From assembly GCF_949987535.1 (NCBI RefSeq), contig NW_026646025.1, forward strand, positions 3,658,001 through 3,722,000: DNA of 64,000 nt. The letters are read 5' to 3'. This DNA comes from Balaenoptera acutorostrata. Lineage: Eukaryota; Chordata; Mammalia; Artiodactyla; Balaenopteridae. The position numbers and the translations under genes are program-made. This document shows, piece after piece, positions 48,177 to 62,080 of this stretch (position 1 is the stretch's first letter; each line of letters opens with the position of its first letter). The notes beneath the pieces are model-generated. The model searched no databases. It was given only the letters and a program-made list of their open reading frames with translations, and was not told the origin of the DNA.

Positions 48177-50690
48177 TCAAATGCTACATGACCCTGGTCA
48201 TCACAGTTCTCTATAACCTTTGTCATCACAATGCTCTATGTCGCTTTTCATCACAATTCTCAAAGACCACTTTAATCACTATGCTCGCTGACCATTTTCC
48301 TCACCTTTCTCTATTGTCATTACAATTCCCCATTGCCCCTTTCTTCACAATGCTCCATGATGCCTGTCATCACAAAGCTCCATGGCTTTTGTTATCACAA
48401 TGCTCCAGGATCAGTTTCATCACAATACTCCTTCCCACATGTCATCACGGTGCACAATGAAACCTTTCATTACAATGCTCCATGACACTTGTCATCACAA
48501 TGCTCCATGGCCCTTGTCAACACAGTGCTCCGGAATTCTTGTCATCACAATGTTCCATGACCATGTCATCACAATTCTCCATGGCCCGTGTCATCACAAT
48601 GCTCCAGAAATCTTGTCATCACAACGTTCCATGACCGTGTCATCACAATGCTACATGACCCTGGTTATCACAGTTCTCCATGACCTTTGTCATCACAATG
48701 CTCTATGTCGCTTTTCATCACAATTCTCAAAGACCACTTTAATCACTATGCTCGCTGACCATTTTCATCACATTTCTCTATTGTCATTACAATTCCCCAT
48801 TGCCCCTTTCTTCACAGTGCTCCATGATGCCTGTCATCACCATGCTCCATGGCTTTTGTTATCACAATGCTCCAGGACCCGTTTCATCACAATACTCCAT
48901 CCCCCTTGTCATCATGTTGCACAATGAAACCTCTCATTACAATGCTCCATGACACTTGTCATCACAATGCTCCATGGCCTTTATTGTCACAATGCTACCA
49001 GGCACTTTTCATCACGATGTTCCATGACAACTTTCATCACATTGCTTCATGACCATTGTCATCACAATAGTCCATACCCTTGTCGACACAATGCTGCAGA
49101 ATCCCTGTCATCACAATTCTCCATGACTGCTGTCATCACAATATTCCAGGACAATTTTCATTACAATGCTTCATGCCCCTAATCATCACAGTGCTCCATG
49201 ATACCTTTCATCACAATTGCTAGATGATCAATGTCACCACAATGCCCGATGACACCTGTCATCACAATTCGCTATGACTGCTGTCATCACAATACTCGAT
49301 GAACTGTGTCATCACAGTGTTCCAGGACACATGTCATCACAATGATCCATGACTACTTTCATCACAATGCTCCAAGATCGCTGTCATCACAATGCACCAT
49401 GACGCCTGCCATCACAAATCTCCTTGGCTCCTCTTACCAAAAAGCTCCATGATCCCTGTCACCACAAAGATCTCTGCCCATATCATCACAATGCTCCCTG
49501 TCACCTTTAATCACAATGCTCCATGCCCTTTTATCACAATGCTCCAGAATTCTTTTCATTGCAATGTTCCTTAACAGTGTCATCACAATGCTCTATGGCC
49601 CTTGTCATGACAATGCTCCAGAATTCTTGTCATAACAATGTTCCATGACCGTGTCATCACAATGCTACATGACCCTGGTCATCACAGTTCTCCATGACCT
49701 TTGTCATCACAATGCTCTATGTCGCTTTTCATCACAATTCTCAATGACCATTTTAATCACTATGCTCGCTGACCATTTTCATCACATTTCTCTATTGTCA
49801 TTACAATTCCCCATGGCCCTTTTCTTCACAATGCTCCATGATGCCTGTCATCACAATGCTCCATGGCTTTTGTTATCACAATGCTCCAGGACCAGTTTCA
49901 TCACTATACCCCATCCCCCTTGTCATCACAGTGCACAATGAAACCTTTCATTACAATGCTCCATGACACTTGTCATCACAATGCTCCATGTCCTTTATCG
50001 TCACAATGCTCCCAGGCACTTTTCATCACGATGTTCCATGAAAACTTTCATCACATTCCTCCATGACCATTGTCATCACAATAGTCCATACCCTTGTCAA
50101 CACAATGCTGCATAATCCGTGTTATTACAATTTTAGATGACTGCTGTCATCACAATAATCCAGGACAATTTTCATAACAATGCTTCATGCCCCCAGTCTT
50201 CACAGTGCTCCATGATACCTTTCATCACAATTCCTAGATGATCAATGTCATCACAATGCCCCATGACACTTGTCATCACAATTCGCTATGACCCTTGTCC
50301 TCACAATACTCGATGAACCGTGTCATCACAATGTTCCATGACCGTGTCATCACAATGCTCCTTGGCCCTTCTCATCACAATGCTCCAGAATACTTGTCAT
50401 CACAATGTTCCATGACCGTGTCATCACAATGCTCCTTGGCCCTTGTCATCACAATGCTCCAGAATTCTTGTCATCACAATGTTCCATGACCGTGTCATCA
50501 CAATGCTCCATGGCACTTGTCATCACAATGCTCCAGAATTCTTGTCATCACAATGTTCCATGACCCTGTCATCAAAATGCTTCATGGCCGTTGTCATCAC
50601 AATGCTCCAGAATTCTTGTCATCACAATGTTCCATGACCGTGTCATCACAATGCTCCATGGCCCTTGTCATCACAATGCTCCAGAATTCT
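48177..50690. repeat. 2.5-kb higher-order repeat, copy 3
   Basis: Matches copy 1 and lacks the 350-bp duplication. It loses HOR identity near 50690, where the expected TCATGACAATG variant is replaced by ordinary trimers leading into the next family. Its empty site is at 49741. Confidence 0.87.
49741..49754. other. Paralogous empty L1 insertion site
   Basis: TCAATGACCATTTT followed by AATCACTATGC, 2893 bp after the site at 46848. Confidence 0.88.
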
Positions 50691-53600
50691 TTTCATCACA
50701 ATGTTCCATGACCGTGTCATCACAATGCTCCATAATTCTTGTCATCACAATGTTCCATGACCGTGTCATCACAATGTTCTATATAGTTTTTCATGACAAT
50801 TCTAAATGACCACTTTAATCACTTTGCTTGCTGACCATTTTCATGACATTTCTCTATTGTCATTACAATTTCCCATGACCCCTTTCTTCACAATGCTCCA
50901 TGATGCCTGTCATCACAATGCTCAAGGCTTTTGTTATCACAATGCTCCAGGACCAGTTACATCACAATACTCCATCCCCCTTGTCATCACGGTGCACAAT
51001 GATACCTCTCATTACAATGCTCCACGACACTTGTCATCACAATGCTCCATGGCCCTTGTTATCACAATGCTACAGAATTCTTGTCATCACCATGTTCCAT
51101 GACCATGTCATCACAATTCTCCATGGCCCTTGACATCACAATGCTCCAGAATTCTTGTCATCACAATGTTCCATGACCGTGTCATCACAATGCTCCATGG
51201 CCCTTGTCATCACAATGCTCCAGAATTCTGGTCATCAAAATGTTCCATGACCGTGTCATCACAATGCTCCATGGCCCTTGTCATCACAATGCTCCAGAAT
51301 TCTTGTCATCACAATGTTCCATGACCGTGTCATCACAGTTCTCCATGACCTTTGTCATCACAATGCTCTATAAAGTTTTTCATGACAACTGTAAATGACC
51401 ACTTTAATCACTTTGCTTGCTGACCATTTTCATCACATTTCTCTATTGTCATTACAATTTCAAAAGACCCCTTTCTTCACAATGCTCCATGATGCCTGTC
51501 ATCACAATGCTCAATGGCTTTTGTTATCACAATGCTCCAGGACACGTTTCATCAAAATACTTCATCCCCCTTGTCATCACGGTGCACAATGAAACCTCTC
51601 ATTACAATGCTCCATGACACTTGTCATCACAATGCTCCATGGCCCTTGTCATCACAATGCTCCAGAATTCTTGTCATCACAATGTTCCATGACCGTGTCA
51701 TCACAATGCTCCATGGCCCTTGTCATCACAATGCTCCAGATTGCTGGTCATCACAAAGTTCCATGACCGTGTCATCACAATGCACCATGGCCCTTGTCAT
51801 CACAATGCTCCAGAATTCTTGTCATCACAATGTTCCATGACCGTGTCATCACAATGCTACATGACCCTGGTCATCACAGTTCTCCATGACCTTTGTCATC
51901 ACAATGCTCTATATAGTTTTTCATGACAATTCTAAATGACCACTTTAATCCCTTTGCTTGCTGACCATTTTCATGACATTTCTCTATTGTCATTACAATT
52001 TCCCATGACCCCTTTCTTCACAATGCTCCATGATGCCTGTCATCACAATGCTCAAGGCTTTTGTTATCACAATGCTCCAGGACCAGTTACATCACAATAT
52101 TCCATCCCCCTTGTCATCACGGTGCACAATGAAACCTCTCATTACAATGCTCCACGACACTTGTCATCACAATGCTCCATGGCCCTTGTTATCACAATGC
52201 TACAGAATTCTTGTCATCACCATGTTCCATGACCATGTCATCACAATTCTCCATGGCCCTTGACATCACAATGCTCCAGAATTCTTGTCATCACAATGTT
52301 CCATGACCGTGTCATCACAATGCTCCATGGCCCTTGTCATCACAATGCTCCAGAATTCTGGTCATCAAAATGTTCCATTACCGTGTCATCACAATGCTCC
52401 ATGGCCCTTGTCATCACAATGCTCCAGAATTCTTGTCATCACAATGTTCCATGACCGTGTCATCACAGTTCTCCATGACCTTTGTCATCACAATGCTCTA
52501 TATAGTTTTTCATGACAACTGTAAATGACCACTTTAATCACTTTGCTTGCTGACCATTTTCATCACATTTCTCTATTGTCATTATAATTTCCCATGACCC
52601 CTTTCTTCACAATGCTCCATGATGCCTGTCATCACAATGCTCAATGTCTTTTGTTATCACAATGCTCCAGGACAAGTTTCATCAAAATACTTAATCCCCC
52701 TTGTCATCACGGTGCACAAGGAAACCTCTCACTACAATGCTCCATGACACTTGTCATCACAATGCTCCTTGGCCCTTGTCATCACAATGCTCCAGAATTC
52801 TTCTCATCACAATGTTCCATGACCGTGTCATCACAATGCTCCTTGGCCCTTCTCATCACAATGCTCCAGAATACTTGTCATCACAATGTTCCATGACCGT
52901 GTCATCACAATGCTCCTTGGCCCTTGTCATCACAATGCTCCAGAATTCTTGTCATCACAATGTTCCATGACCCTGTCATCAAAATGCTTCATGGCCGTTG
53001 TCATCACAATGCTCCAGAATTCTTGTCATCACAATGTTCCATGACCGTGTCATCACAATGCTCCATGGCCCTTGTCATCACAATGCTCCAGAATTCTTTT
53101 CATCACAATGTTCCATGACCGTGTCATCACAATGCTCCATAATTCTTGTCATCACAATGTTCCATGACCGTGTCATCACAATGTTCTATATAGTTTTTCA
53201 TGACAATTCTAAATGACCACTTTAATCACTTTGCTTGCTGACCATTTTCATGACATTTCTCTATTGTCATTACAATTTCCCATGACCCCTTTCTTCACAA
53301 TGCTCCATGATGCCTGTCATCACAATGCTCAAGGCTTTTGTTATCACAATGCTCCAGGACCAGTTACATCACAATACTCCATCCCCCTTGTCATCACGGT
53401 GCACAATGAAACCTCTCATTACAATGCTCCACGACACTTGTCATCACAATGCTCCATGGCCCTTGTTATCACAATGCTACAGAATTCTTGTCATCACCAT
53501 GTTCCATGACCATGTCATCACAATTCTCCATGGCCCTTGACATCACAATGCTCCAGAATTCTTGTCATCACAATGTTCCATGACCGTGTCATCACAATGC

Positions 53601-55600
53601 TCCATGGCCCTTGTCATCACAATGCTCCAGAATTCTGGTCATCAAAATGTTCCATGACCGTGTCATCACAATGCTCCATGGCCCTTGTCATCACAATGCT
53701 CCAGAATTCTTGTCATCACAATGTTCCATGACCGTGTCATCACAGTTCTCCATGACCTTTGTCATCACAATGCTCTATAAAGTTTTTCATGACAACTGTA
53801 AATGACCACTTTAATCACTTTGCTTGCTGACCATTTTCATCACATTTCTCTATTGTCATTACAATTTCCCATGACCCCTTTCTTCACAATGCTCCATGAT
53901 GCCTGTCATCACAATGCTCAATGGCTTTTGTTATCACAATGCTCCAGGACAAGTTTCATCAAAATACTTAATCCCCCTTGTCATCACGGTGCACAAGGAA
54001 ACCTCTCACTACAATGCTCCATGACACTTGTCATCACAATGCTCCATGGCCCTTGTCATCACAATGCTCCAGAATTCTTCTCATCACAATGTTCCATGAC
54101 CGTGTCATCACAATGCTCCTTGGCCCTTCTCATCACAATGCTCCAGAATACTTGTCATCACAATGTTCCATGACCGTGTCATCACAATGCTCCTTGGCCC
54201 TTGTCATCACAATGCTCCAGAATTCTTGTCATCACAATGTTCCATGACCGTGTCATCACAATGCTCCATGGCACTTGTCATCACAATGCTCCAGAATTCT
54301 TGTCATCACAATGTTCCATGACCCTGTCATCAAAATGCTTCATGGCCGTTGTCATCACAATGCTCCAGAATTCTTGTCATCACAATGTTCCATGACCGTG
54401 TCATCACAATGCTCCATGGCCCTTGTCATCACAATGCTCCAGAATTCTTTTCATCACAATGTTCCATGACCGTGTCATCACAATGCTCCATAATTCTTGT
54501 CATCACAATGTTCCATGACCGTGTCATCACAATGTTCTATATAGTTTTTCATGACAATTCTAAATGACCACTTTAATCACTTTGCTTGCTGACCATTTTC
54601 ATGACATTTCTCTATTGTCATTACAATTTCCCATGACCCCTTTCTTCACAATGCTCCATGATGCCTGTCATCACAATGCTCAAGGCTTTTGTTATCACAA
54701 TGCTCCAGGACCAGTTACATCACAATACTCCATCCCCCTTGTCATCACGGTGCACAATGAAACCTCTCATTACAATGCTCCACGACACTTGTCATCACAA
54801 TGCTCCATGGCCCTTGTTATCACAATGCTACAGAATTCTTGTCATCACCATGTTCCATGACCATGTCATCACAATTCTCCATGGCCCTTGACATCACAAT
54901 GCTCCAGAATTCTTGTCATCACAATGTTCCATGACCGTGTCATCACAATGCTCCATGGCCCTTGTCATCACAATGCTCCAGAATTCTGGTCATCAAAATG
55001 TTCCATGACCGTGTCATCACAATGCTCCATGGCCCTTGTCATCACAATGCTCCAGAATTCTTGTCATCACAATGTTCCATGACCGTGTCATCACAGTTCT
55101 CCATGACCTTTGTCATCACAATGCTCTATAAAGTTTTTCATGACAACTGTAAATGACCACTTTAATCACTTTGCTTGCTGACCATTTTCATCACATTTCT
55201 CTATTGTCATTACAATTTCCCATGACCCCTTTCTTCACAATGCTCCATGATGCCTGTCATCACAATGCTCAATGGCTTTTGTTATCACAATGCTCCAGGA
55301 CACGTTTCATCAAAATACTTCATCCCCCTTGTCATCACGGTGCACAATGAAACCTCTCATTACAATGCTCCATGACACTTGTCATCACAATGCTCCATGG
55401 CCCTTGTCATCACAATGCTCCAGAATTCTTCTCATCACAATGTTCCATGACGGTGTCATCACAATGCTCCTTGGCCCTTTTCATCACAATGCTCCAGAAT
55501 ACTTGTCATCACAATGTTCCATGACCGTGTCATCACAATGCTTTTTGGCCGTTGTCATCACAATGCTCCAGAATTCTTGTCATCACAATGTTCCATGACC
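50691..55600. repeat. 1.13-1.35 kb repeats, about four copies
   Basis: A diagnostic deletion in the landmark block (GCTCAAGGCTTTTG instead of GCTCAATGGCTTTTG), together with CATTTTCATGACATTTCTC, recurs with landmark starts at 50806, 51936, 53213 and 54564. Spacings are 1130, 1277 and 1351 bp. The differences are largely whole 74-bp trimers (1351 - 1277 = 74), so copies differ by trimer number. Confidence 0.88.
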
Positions 55601-57318
55601 GTGTCATCACAATGCTACATGACCCTGGTCATCACAGTTCTCCATGACATTTGTCATCACAATGCTCTATATAGATTTTCATGACAATTCTAAATGACCA
55701 CTTTAATCACTTTGCTTGCTGAACATTTTCATCACATTTCTCTATTGTCATTACAATTTCCCATGACCCCTTTCTTCACAATGCTCCATGATGCCTGTCA
55801 TCACAATGCTCAATGGCTTTTGTTATCACAATGCTCCAGGACCAGTTTCATCACAATACTCCATGCCCCTTGTCATCACTGTGCACAATGAAACCTCTCA
55901 TTACAATGCTCCATGACACTTGTCTTCACAATGCTCCATGGCCCTTGTCATCACAATGCTCCAGATTGCTTGTCATCACAAAGTTCCATGACCGTATCAT
56001 CACAATGCACCATGGCCCTTGTCATCACAATGCTCCAGAATTCTTGTCATCAAAATATTCCATGACCGTGTCATCACAATGCTCCATGGCCTTTTTGTCA
56101 TCACAATGCTCCAGAATTCTGGTCATCAGAATGTTCCATGACCGTGCCATCACAATGCTCCATAATTCTTGTCATCACAATGTTCCATAACAATGTCATC
56201 ACAATGCTCCATGTCCCTTGTCATCACAATGCTCCAGAATTCTTGTCATCACAATGTTCCATGACCGTGTCATCACAATGCTCCATGGCCCTTGTCATCA
56301 CAATGCTCCAGAATTCTTGTCATCACAATGTTCCATAACAATGTCATCACAATGCTCCATGTCCCTTGTCATCACAATGCTCCAGAATTCTTGTCATCAC
56401 AATGTTCCATGACCGTGTCATCACAATGCTCCATGGCCCTTGTCATCACAATGCTCCAGAATTCTTGTCATCACAATGTTCCATGACCGTGCCATCACAA
56501 TGCTCCATAATTCTTGTCATCACAATGTTCCATGACTGTGTCATCACAATGCTCTATATAGTTTTTCATGACAATTGTAAATGACCACTTTAATCACTTT
56601 GCTTGCTGACCATTTTCATCACATTTCTCTATTTTCATTACAGTTTTCCATGACCCCTTTCTTCACAATGCTCCATGATGCCTGTCATCACAATGCTCAA
56701 TGTCTTTTGTTATCACAATTCTCCAGGACCAGTTTCATCAGAATACTCCAACCCTCTTGTCATCACGTTGCACAATGTAATGTTTCATTACAATGCTCCA
56801 TGACACATGTCATCACAATGCTCCAGAATTCTTCTCATCAAAATGTTCCATGACCGTGTCATCACAATGCTCCATGTCCCTTGTCATCACAATGCTCCAG
56901 AATTCTTGTCATCACAATGTTCCATGACCGTGTCATCACAATGCTCCATGGCCCTTGTCATCACAATGCTCCAGAATTCTTGTCATCACAATGTTCCATG
57001 ACCGTGTCATCACAATGCTCCATGGCCCTTGTCATCACAATGCTCCAGAATTCTTTTCATCACATTGTTCCATGACCGTGTCATCACAATGCTCCATGGC
57101 CCTTGTCATCACAATGCTCCAGAATTCTTGTCATCACAATGTTCCATGATCGTGTCATCACAATGCTCCATAATTTTTGTCATCACAATGTTCCATGACC
57201 GTGTCATCACAATGCTCCATGGCCCTTGTCATCACAATGCTCCAGAATTCTGGTCATCACAATGTTCCATGTTCATGTCATCACAATGCTCCATGGCCCT
57301 TATCATCACAATGCTCCA
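55601..57318. repeat. Trimer-rich stretch with two landmark blocks
   Basis: Landmarks lie near 55715 and 56602, separated and followed by long regular trimer runs (56220-56500 and 56880-57150). A CCATAACAATG variant of monomer C appears at 56185 and 56333, two trimers (148 bp) apart. Confidence 0.83.
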
Positions 57319-58449
57319 GAATTCCTGTCATCACAATGTTCCATGACCGTGTCATCACAATGCTACATGACCTTGGTCATCACAGTTCTCCATGACCTTT
57401 GTCATCACAATGCTCTATATAGTTTTTCATCACAATTGTAAATGACCTCTTTAATCACTTTGCTTGCTGACCATTTTCATCACATTTCTCTATTGTCATT
57501 ACAATTTCCCATGACCTCTTTCTTCACAATGCTCCATGATGCCTGTCATCACAATGCTCAATGGATTTTGTTATCACAATGCTCCAGGACCAGATTCATC
57601 ACAATACTTCATCCCCCTTGTCATCACGGTGCACAATGAAACCTCTCATTACAATGCTTCATGACACTTGTCATCACAATGCTCCATGTCCCTTTTCATC
57701 ACAATGCTCCAGATTGCTTGTCATCACAAAGTTCCATGACCGTGTCATCACAATGCACCATGGCCCTTGTCATCACAATGCTCCAGAATTCTTGTCATCA
57801 CAATGTTCCATGACCGTGTCATCACAATGTTCCATGGCCCTTGTCATCACAATGCTCCAGAATTCTTGTCATCACAATGTTCCATGACCGTGTCATCAAA
57901 ATGCTCCATAATTCTTGTCATCACAATGTTCCATGACCGTGTCATCACAATGCTACATGACCCTGGTCATCACAGTTCTCCATGACCTTTGTCATCACAA
58001 TGCTCTATATAGTTTTTCATGACAATTCTAAATGACCACTTTAATCACTTTGCTTGCTGAACATTTTCATCACATTTCTCTATTGTCATTACAATTTCCC
58101 ATGACCCCTTTCTTCACAATGCTCCATGATGCCTGTCATCACAATGCTCAATGACTTTTGTTATCACAATGCTCCAGGACCAGTTTCATCACAATACTCC
58201 ATCCCCCTTGTCATCACTGTGCACAATGAAACCTCTCATTACAATGCTCCATGACACTTGTCTTCACAATGCTCCATGGCCCTTGTCATCACAATGCTCC
58301 AGATTGCTTGTCATCACAAAGTTCCATGACCGTATCATCACAATGCACCATGGCCCTTGTCATCACAATGCTCCAGAATTCTTGTCATCACAATATTCCA
58401 TAACCGTGTCATCACAATGCTCCATGGCCCTTGTCATCACAATGCTCCA
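57319..58449. repeat. 1131-bp repeat, copy 1
   Basis: From GAATTCCTGTCATCACA at 57322 to the same motif at 58453. Contains two landmark blocks (near 57465 and 58060), with CTTGGTCATCACAG marking the first. Confidence 0.87.
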
Positions 58450-59580
58450 GAATTCCTGTCATCACATTGTTCCATGACCGTGTCATCACAATGCTACATG
58501 ACCTTGGTCATCACAGTTCTCCATGACCTTTGTCATCACAATGCTCTATATAGATTTTCATCACAATTGTAAATGACCTCTTTAATCACTTTGCTTGCTG
58601 ACCATTTTCATCACATTTCTCTATTGTCATTACAATTTCCCATGACCTCTTTCTTCACAATGCTCCATGATGCCTGTCATCACAATGCTCAATGGATTTT
58701 GTTATCACAATGCTCCAGGACCAGATTCATCACAATACTTCATCCCCCTTGTCATCACGGTGCACAATGAAACCTCTCATTACAATGCTCCATGACACTT
58801 GTCATCACAATGCTCCATGTCCCTTTTCATCACAATGCTCCAGATTGCTTGTCATCACAAAGTTCCATGACCGTGTCATCACAATGCACCATGGCCCTTG
58901 TCATCACAATGCTCCAGAATTCTTGTCATCACAATGTTCCATGACCGTGTCATCACAATGTTCCATGGCCCTTGTCATCACAATGCTCCAGAATTCTTGT
59001 CATCACAATGTTCCATGACCGTGTCATCAAAATGCTCCATAATTCTTGTCATCACAATGTTCCATGACCGTGTCATCACAATGCTACATGACCCTGGTCA
59101 TCACAGTTCTCCATGACCTTTGTCATCACAATGCTCTATATAGTTTTTCATGACAATTCTAAATGACCACTTTAATCACTTTGCTTGCTGAACATTTTCA
59201 TCACATTTCTCTATTGTCATTACAATTTCCCATCACCCCTTTCTTCACAATGCTCCATGATGCCTGTCATCACAATGCTCAATGACTTTTGTTATCACAA
59301 TGCTCCAGGACCAGTTTCATCACAATACTCCATCCCCCTTGTCATCACTCTGCACAATGAAACCTCTCATTACAATGCTCCATGACACTTGTCTTCACAA
59401 TGCTCCATGGCCCTTGTCATCACAATGCTCCAGATTGGTTGTCATCACAAAGTTCCATGACCGTATCATCACAATGCACCATGGCCCTTGTCATCACAAT
59501 GCTCCAGAATTCTTGTCATCACAATATTCCATAACCGTGTCATCACAATGCTCCATGGCCCTTGTCATCACAATGCTCCA
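58450..59580. repeat. 1131-bp repeat, copy 2
   Basis: Colinear with 57319-58449 at offset 1131, with few substitutions. Identity ends near 59580, where GAATTCTGGTCATC replaces the expected motif. Confidence 0.87.
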
Positions 59581-62080
59581 GAATTCTGGTCATCACAATG
59601 TTCCATGACCGTGTCATCACAATGCTCCATGGCCCTTGTCATCACAATGCTCCAGAATACTGGTCATCACAATGTTCCATGACCGTGTCATCACAATGCT
59701 CCATGGCCCTTGTCATCACAATGCCCCATAATTCTTGTCATCAAAATGTTCCATGACCATGTCATCACAATGGTACATGACCCTGGTCATCACAGTCCTC
59801 CATGACCTTTGTCATCACAATGCTCTATGTCGCTTTTCATCACAATTCTCAAAGACCACTTTAATCACTATGCTCGCTGACCATTTTCATCCCATTTCTC
59901 TATTGTCATTACAATTCCCCATGACCCCTTTCTTCACAATGCTCCATGATGACTGTCATCACAATGCTCAATGGCTTTTGTTATCACAAGGCTCCAGGAC
60001 CAGTTTCATCACAATACTCCATCCCCCTTGTCATCACGGTGCACAATGAAAAGTTTCATTACAATGCTCCATGACACATGTCATCACAATGCTCCAGAAT
60101 TCTTGTCATCACCATGTTCCATGACCGTGTCATCACAATGCTCCAGAATTCTTGTCATCACAATGTTCCATGACCGTGTCATCACAATGCTCCATGGCCC
60201 TTGTCATCACAATGCTCCAGAATTCTTGTCATCACAATGTTCCATGACCGTGTCATCACAATGCTCCATGGCCCTTGTCATCACAATGCTCCAGAATTCT
60301 TGTCATCACAATGTTCCATGACCGTGTCATCACAATGCTCCATAATTCTTGTCATCACAATGTTCCATGACGGTATCATCACAATGCTACATGACCCTGG
60401 CCATCACAGTTCTCCATGACCTTTGTCATCACAATGCTCTATGTAGTTTTTCATGACAATTCTAAATGACCACTTTAATCACTTTGCTTGCTGACCATTT
60501 TCATCACATTACTCTATTGTCATTACAATTTCCCATGACCTCTTTCTTCAAAATGCTCCATGATGCCTGTCCTCACAATGCTCAATGGCTTTTGTTATCA
60601 CAATTCTCCAGGACCAGTTTCATCACAATACTCCATCCCCCTTGTCATCACTGTGCACAATGAAACCTCTCATTACAATGCTCCATGACACTTGTCATCA
60701 CAATGCTCCATGGCCCTTGTCATCACAATGCTCCAGATTGCTTGTCATCACAATGTTCCATGACCATGTCATCACAATTCTCCATGGCCCTTGTCATAAA
60801 AATGCTCCAGATTTCTTGTCATCACAATGTTCCATGACCATGTCATCACAATTCTCCATGGCCCTTGTCATAACAATGCTCCAGAATTCTTGTCATCACA
60901 ATGTTCCATGATCGTGTCATCACAATGCTCCAGAATTCTTGTCATCACAATGTTCCATCACCGTGTCACCACAATGCTCCATGGCCCTTGTCATCACCAT
61001 GCTCCAGAATTCTTGTCATCACAATGTTCCATGACCGTGTCATCACAATGCTCCATGGCCCTTGTCATCACAATTCGCCAGAATTCTTGTCATCACAATG
61101 TTCCATGACCGTGTCATCACAATGCTCCATAATTCTTGTCATCACAATGTTCCATGACTGTGTCACCACAATGCTCCACAATTCTTGTCATCACAATGTT
61201 CCATGACCGTGTCATCACAATGCTGCATGACACTGGTCATCACAGTTCTCCATGACCTTTGCCATCACAATGCTCTATATAGTTTTTCATGACAATTCTA
61301 AATGACCACTTTAATCAATTTGCTTGCTGACCATTTTCATCACATTTCTCTATTGTCATTACAATTCCCCATGACCCCTTTCTTCACAATGCTCCATGAT
61401 GCCTGTCATCACAATGCTCAATGGCTTTTGTTATCACAATGCTCCAGGACCAGTTTCATCACAATACTCCATCCCACTTGTCATCACGGTGCACAATGAA
61501 ACCTCTCATTACAATGCTCCGTGACACTTGTCATCACAATGCTCCATGGCCCTTGTCATCACAATGCTCCAGATTGCCTGTCATCACAATGTTCCATGAC
61601 CGTGTCATCACATTGCACCATGGCCCTTGTCATCACAATGCTCCATAATCCTTGTCATCACAATGTTCCATGACCGTGTCATCAAAATGCTCCAGAATTC
61701 TTGTCATCACAATGTTCCATGACCAGGTCATCACAATGCTCCATGGCCCTTGTCATCACAATTCTCCAGAATTCTTTTCATCACAATGTTCCATGACCGT
61801 GTCATCACAATGCTCCATGGCCCTTGTCATCACAATGCTCCAGAATTCTTGTCATCACAATGTTCCATGACCGTGTCATCACAATGCTACATGACCCTGG
61901 TCATCACAGTTCTCCATGACGTTTGTCATCACAATGCTCTATATAGTTTTTCATGACAATTCTAAATGACAACTTTAATCACTTTGCTTGCTGACCATTT
62001 TCATCACATTTCTCTATTGTCATTACAATTCCCCATGACCCCTTTCTTCACAATGCTCCATGATGCCTGTCATCACAATG
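59581..62080. repeat. Trimers and landmark blocks; 60.9-62.1 kb shared with unit 2
   Basis: 60901-62080 matches 19671-20850 at a constant offset of 41230, including rare variants (CCATCACCGTGTCACC, TTAATCAATTTGC, GATTGCCTGTCATC). Small differences exist, for example ACCAGGTCATC here and ACCAGGGCATC near 20495. Confidence 0.86.
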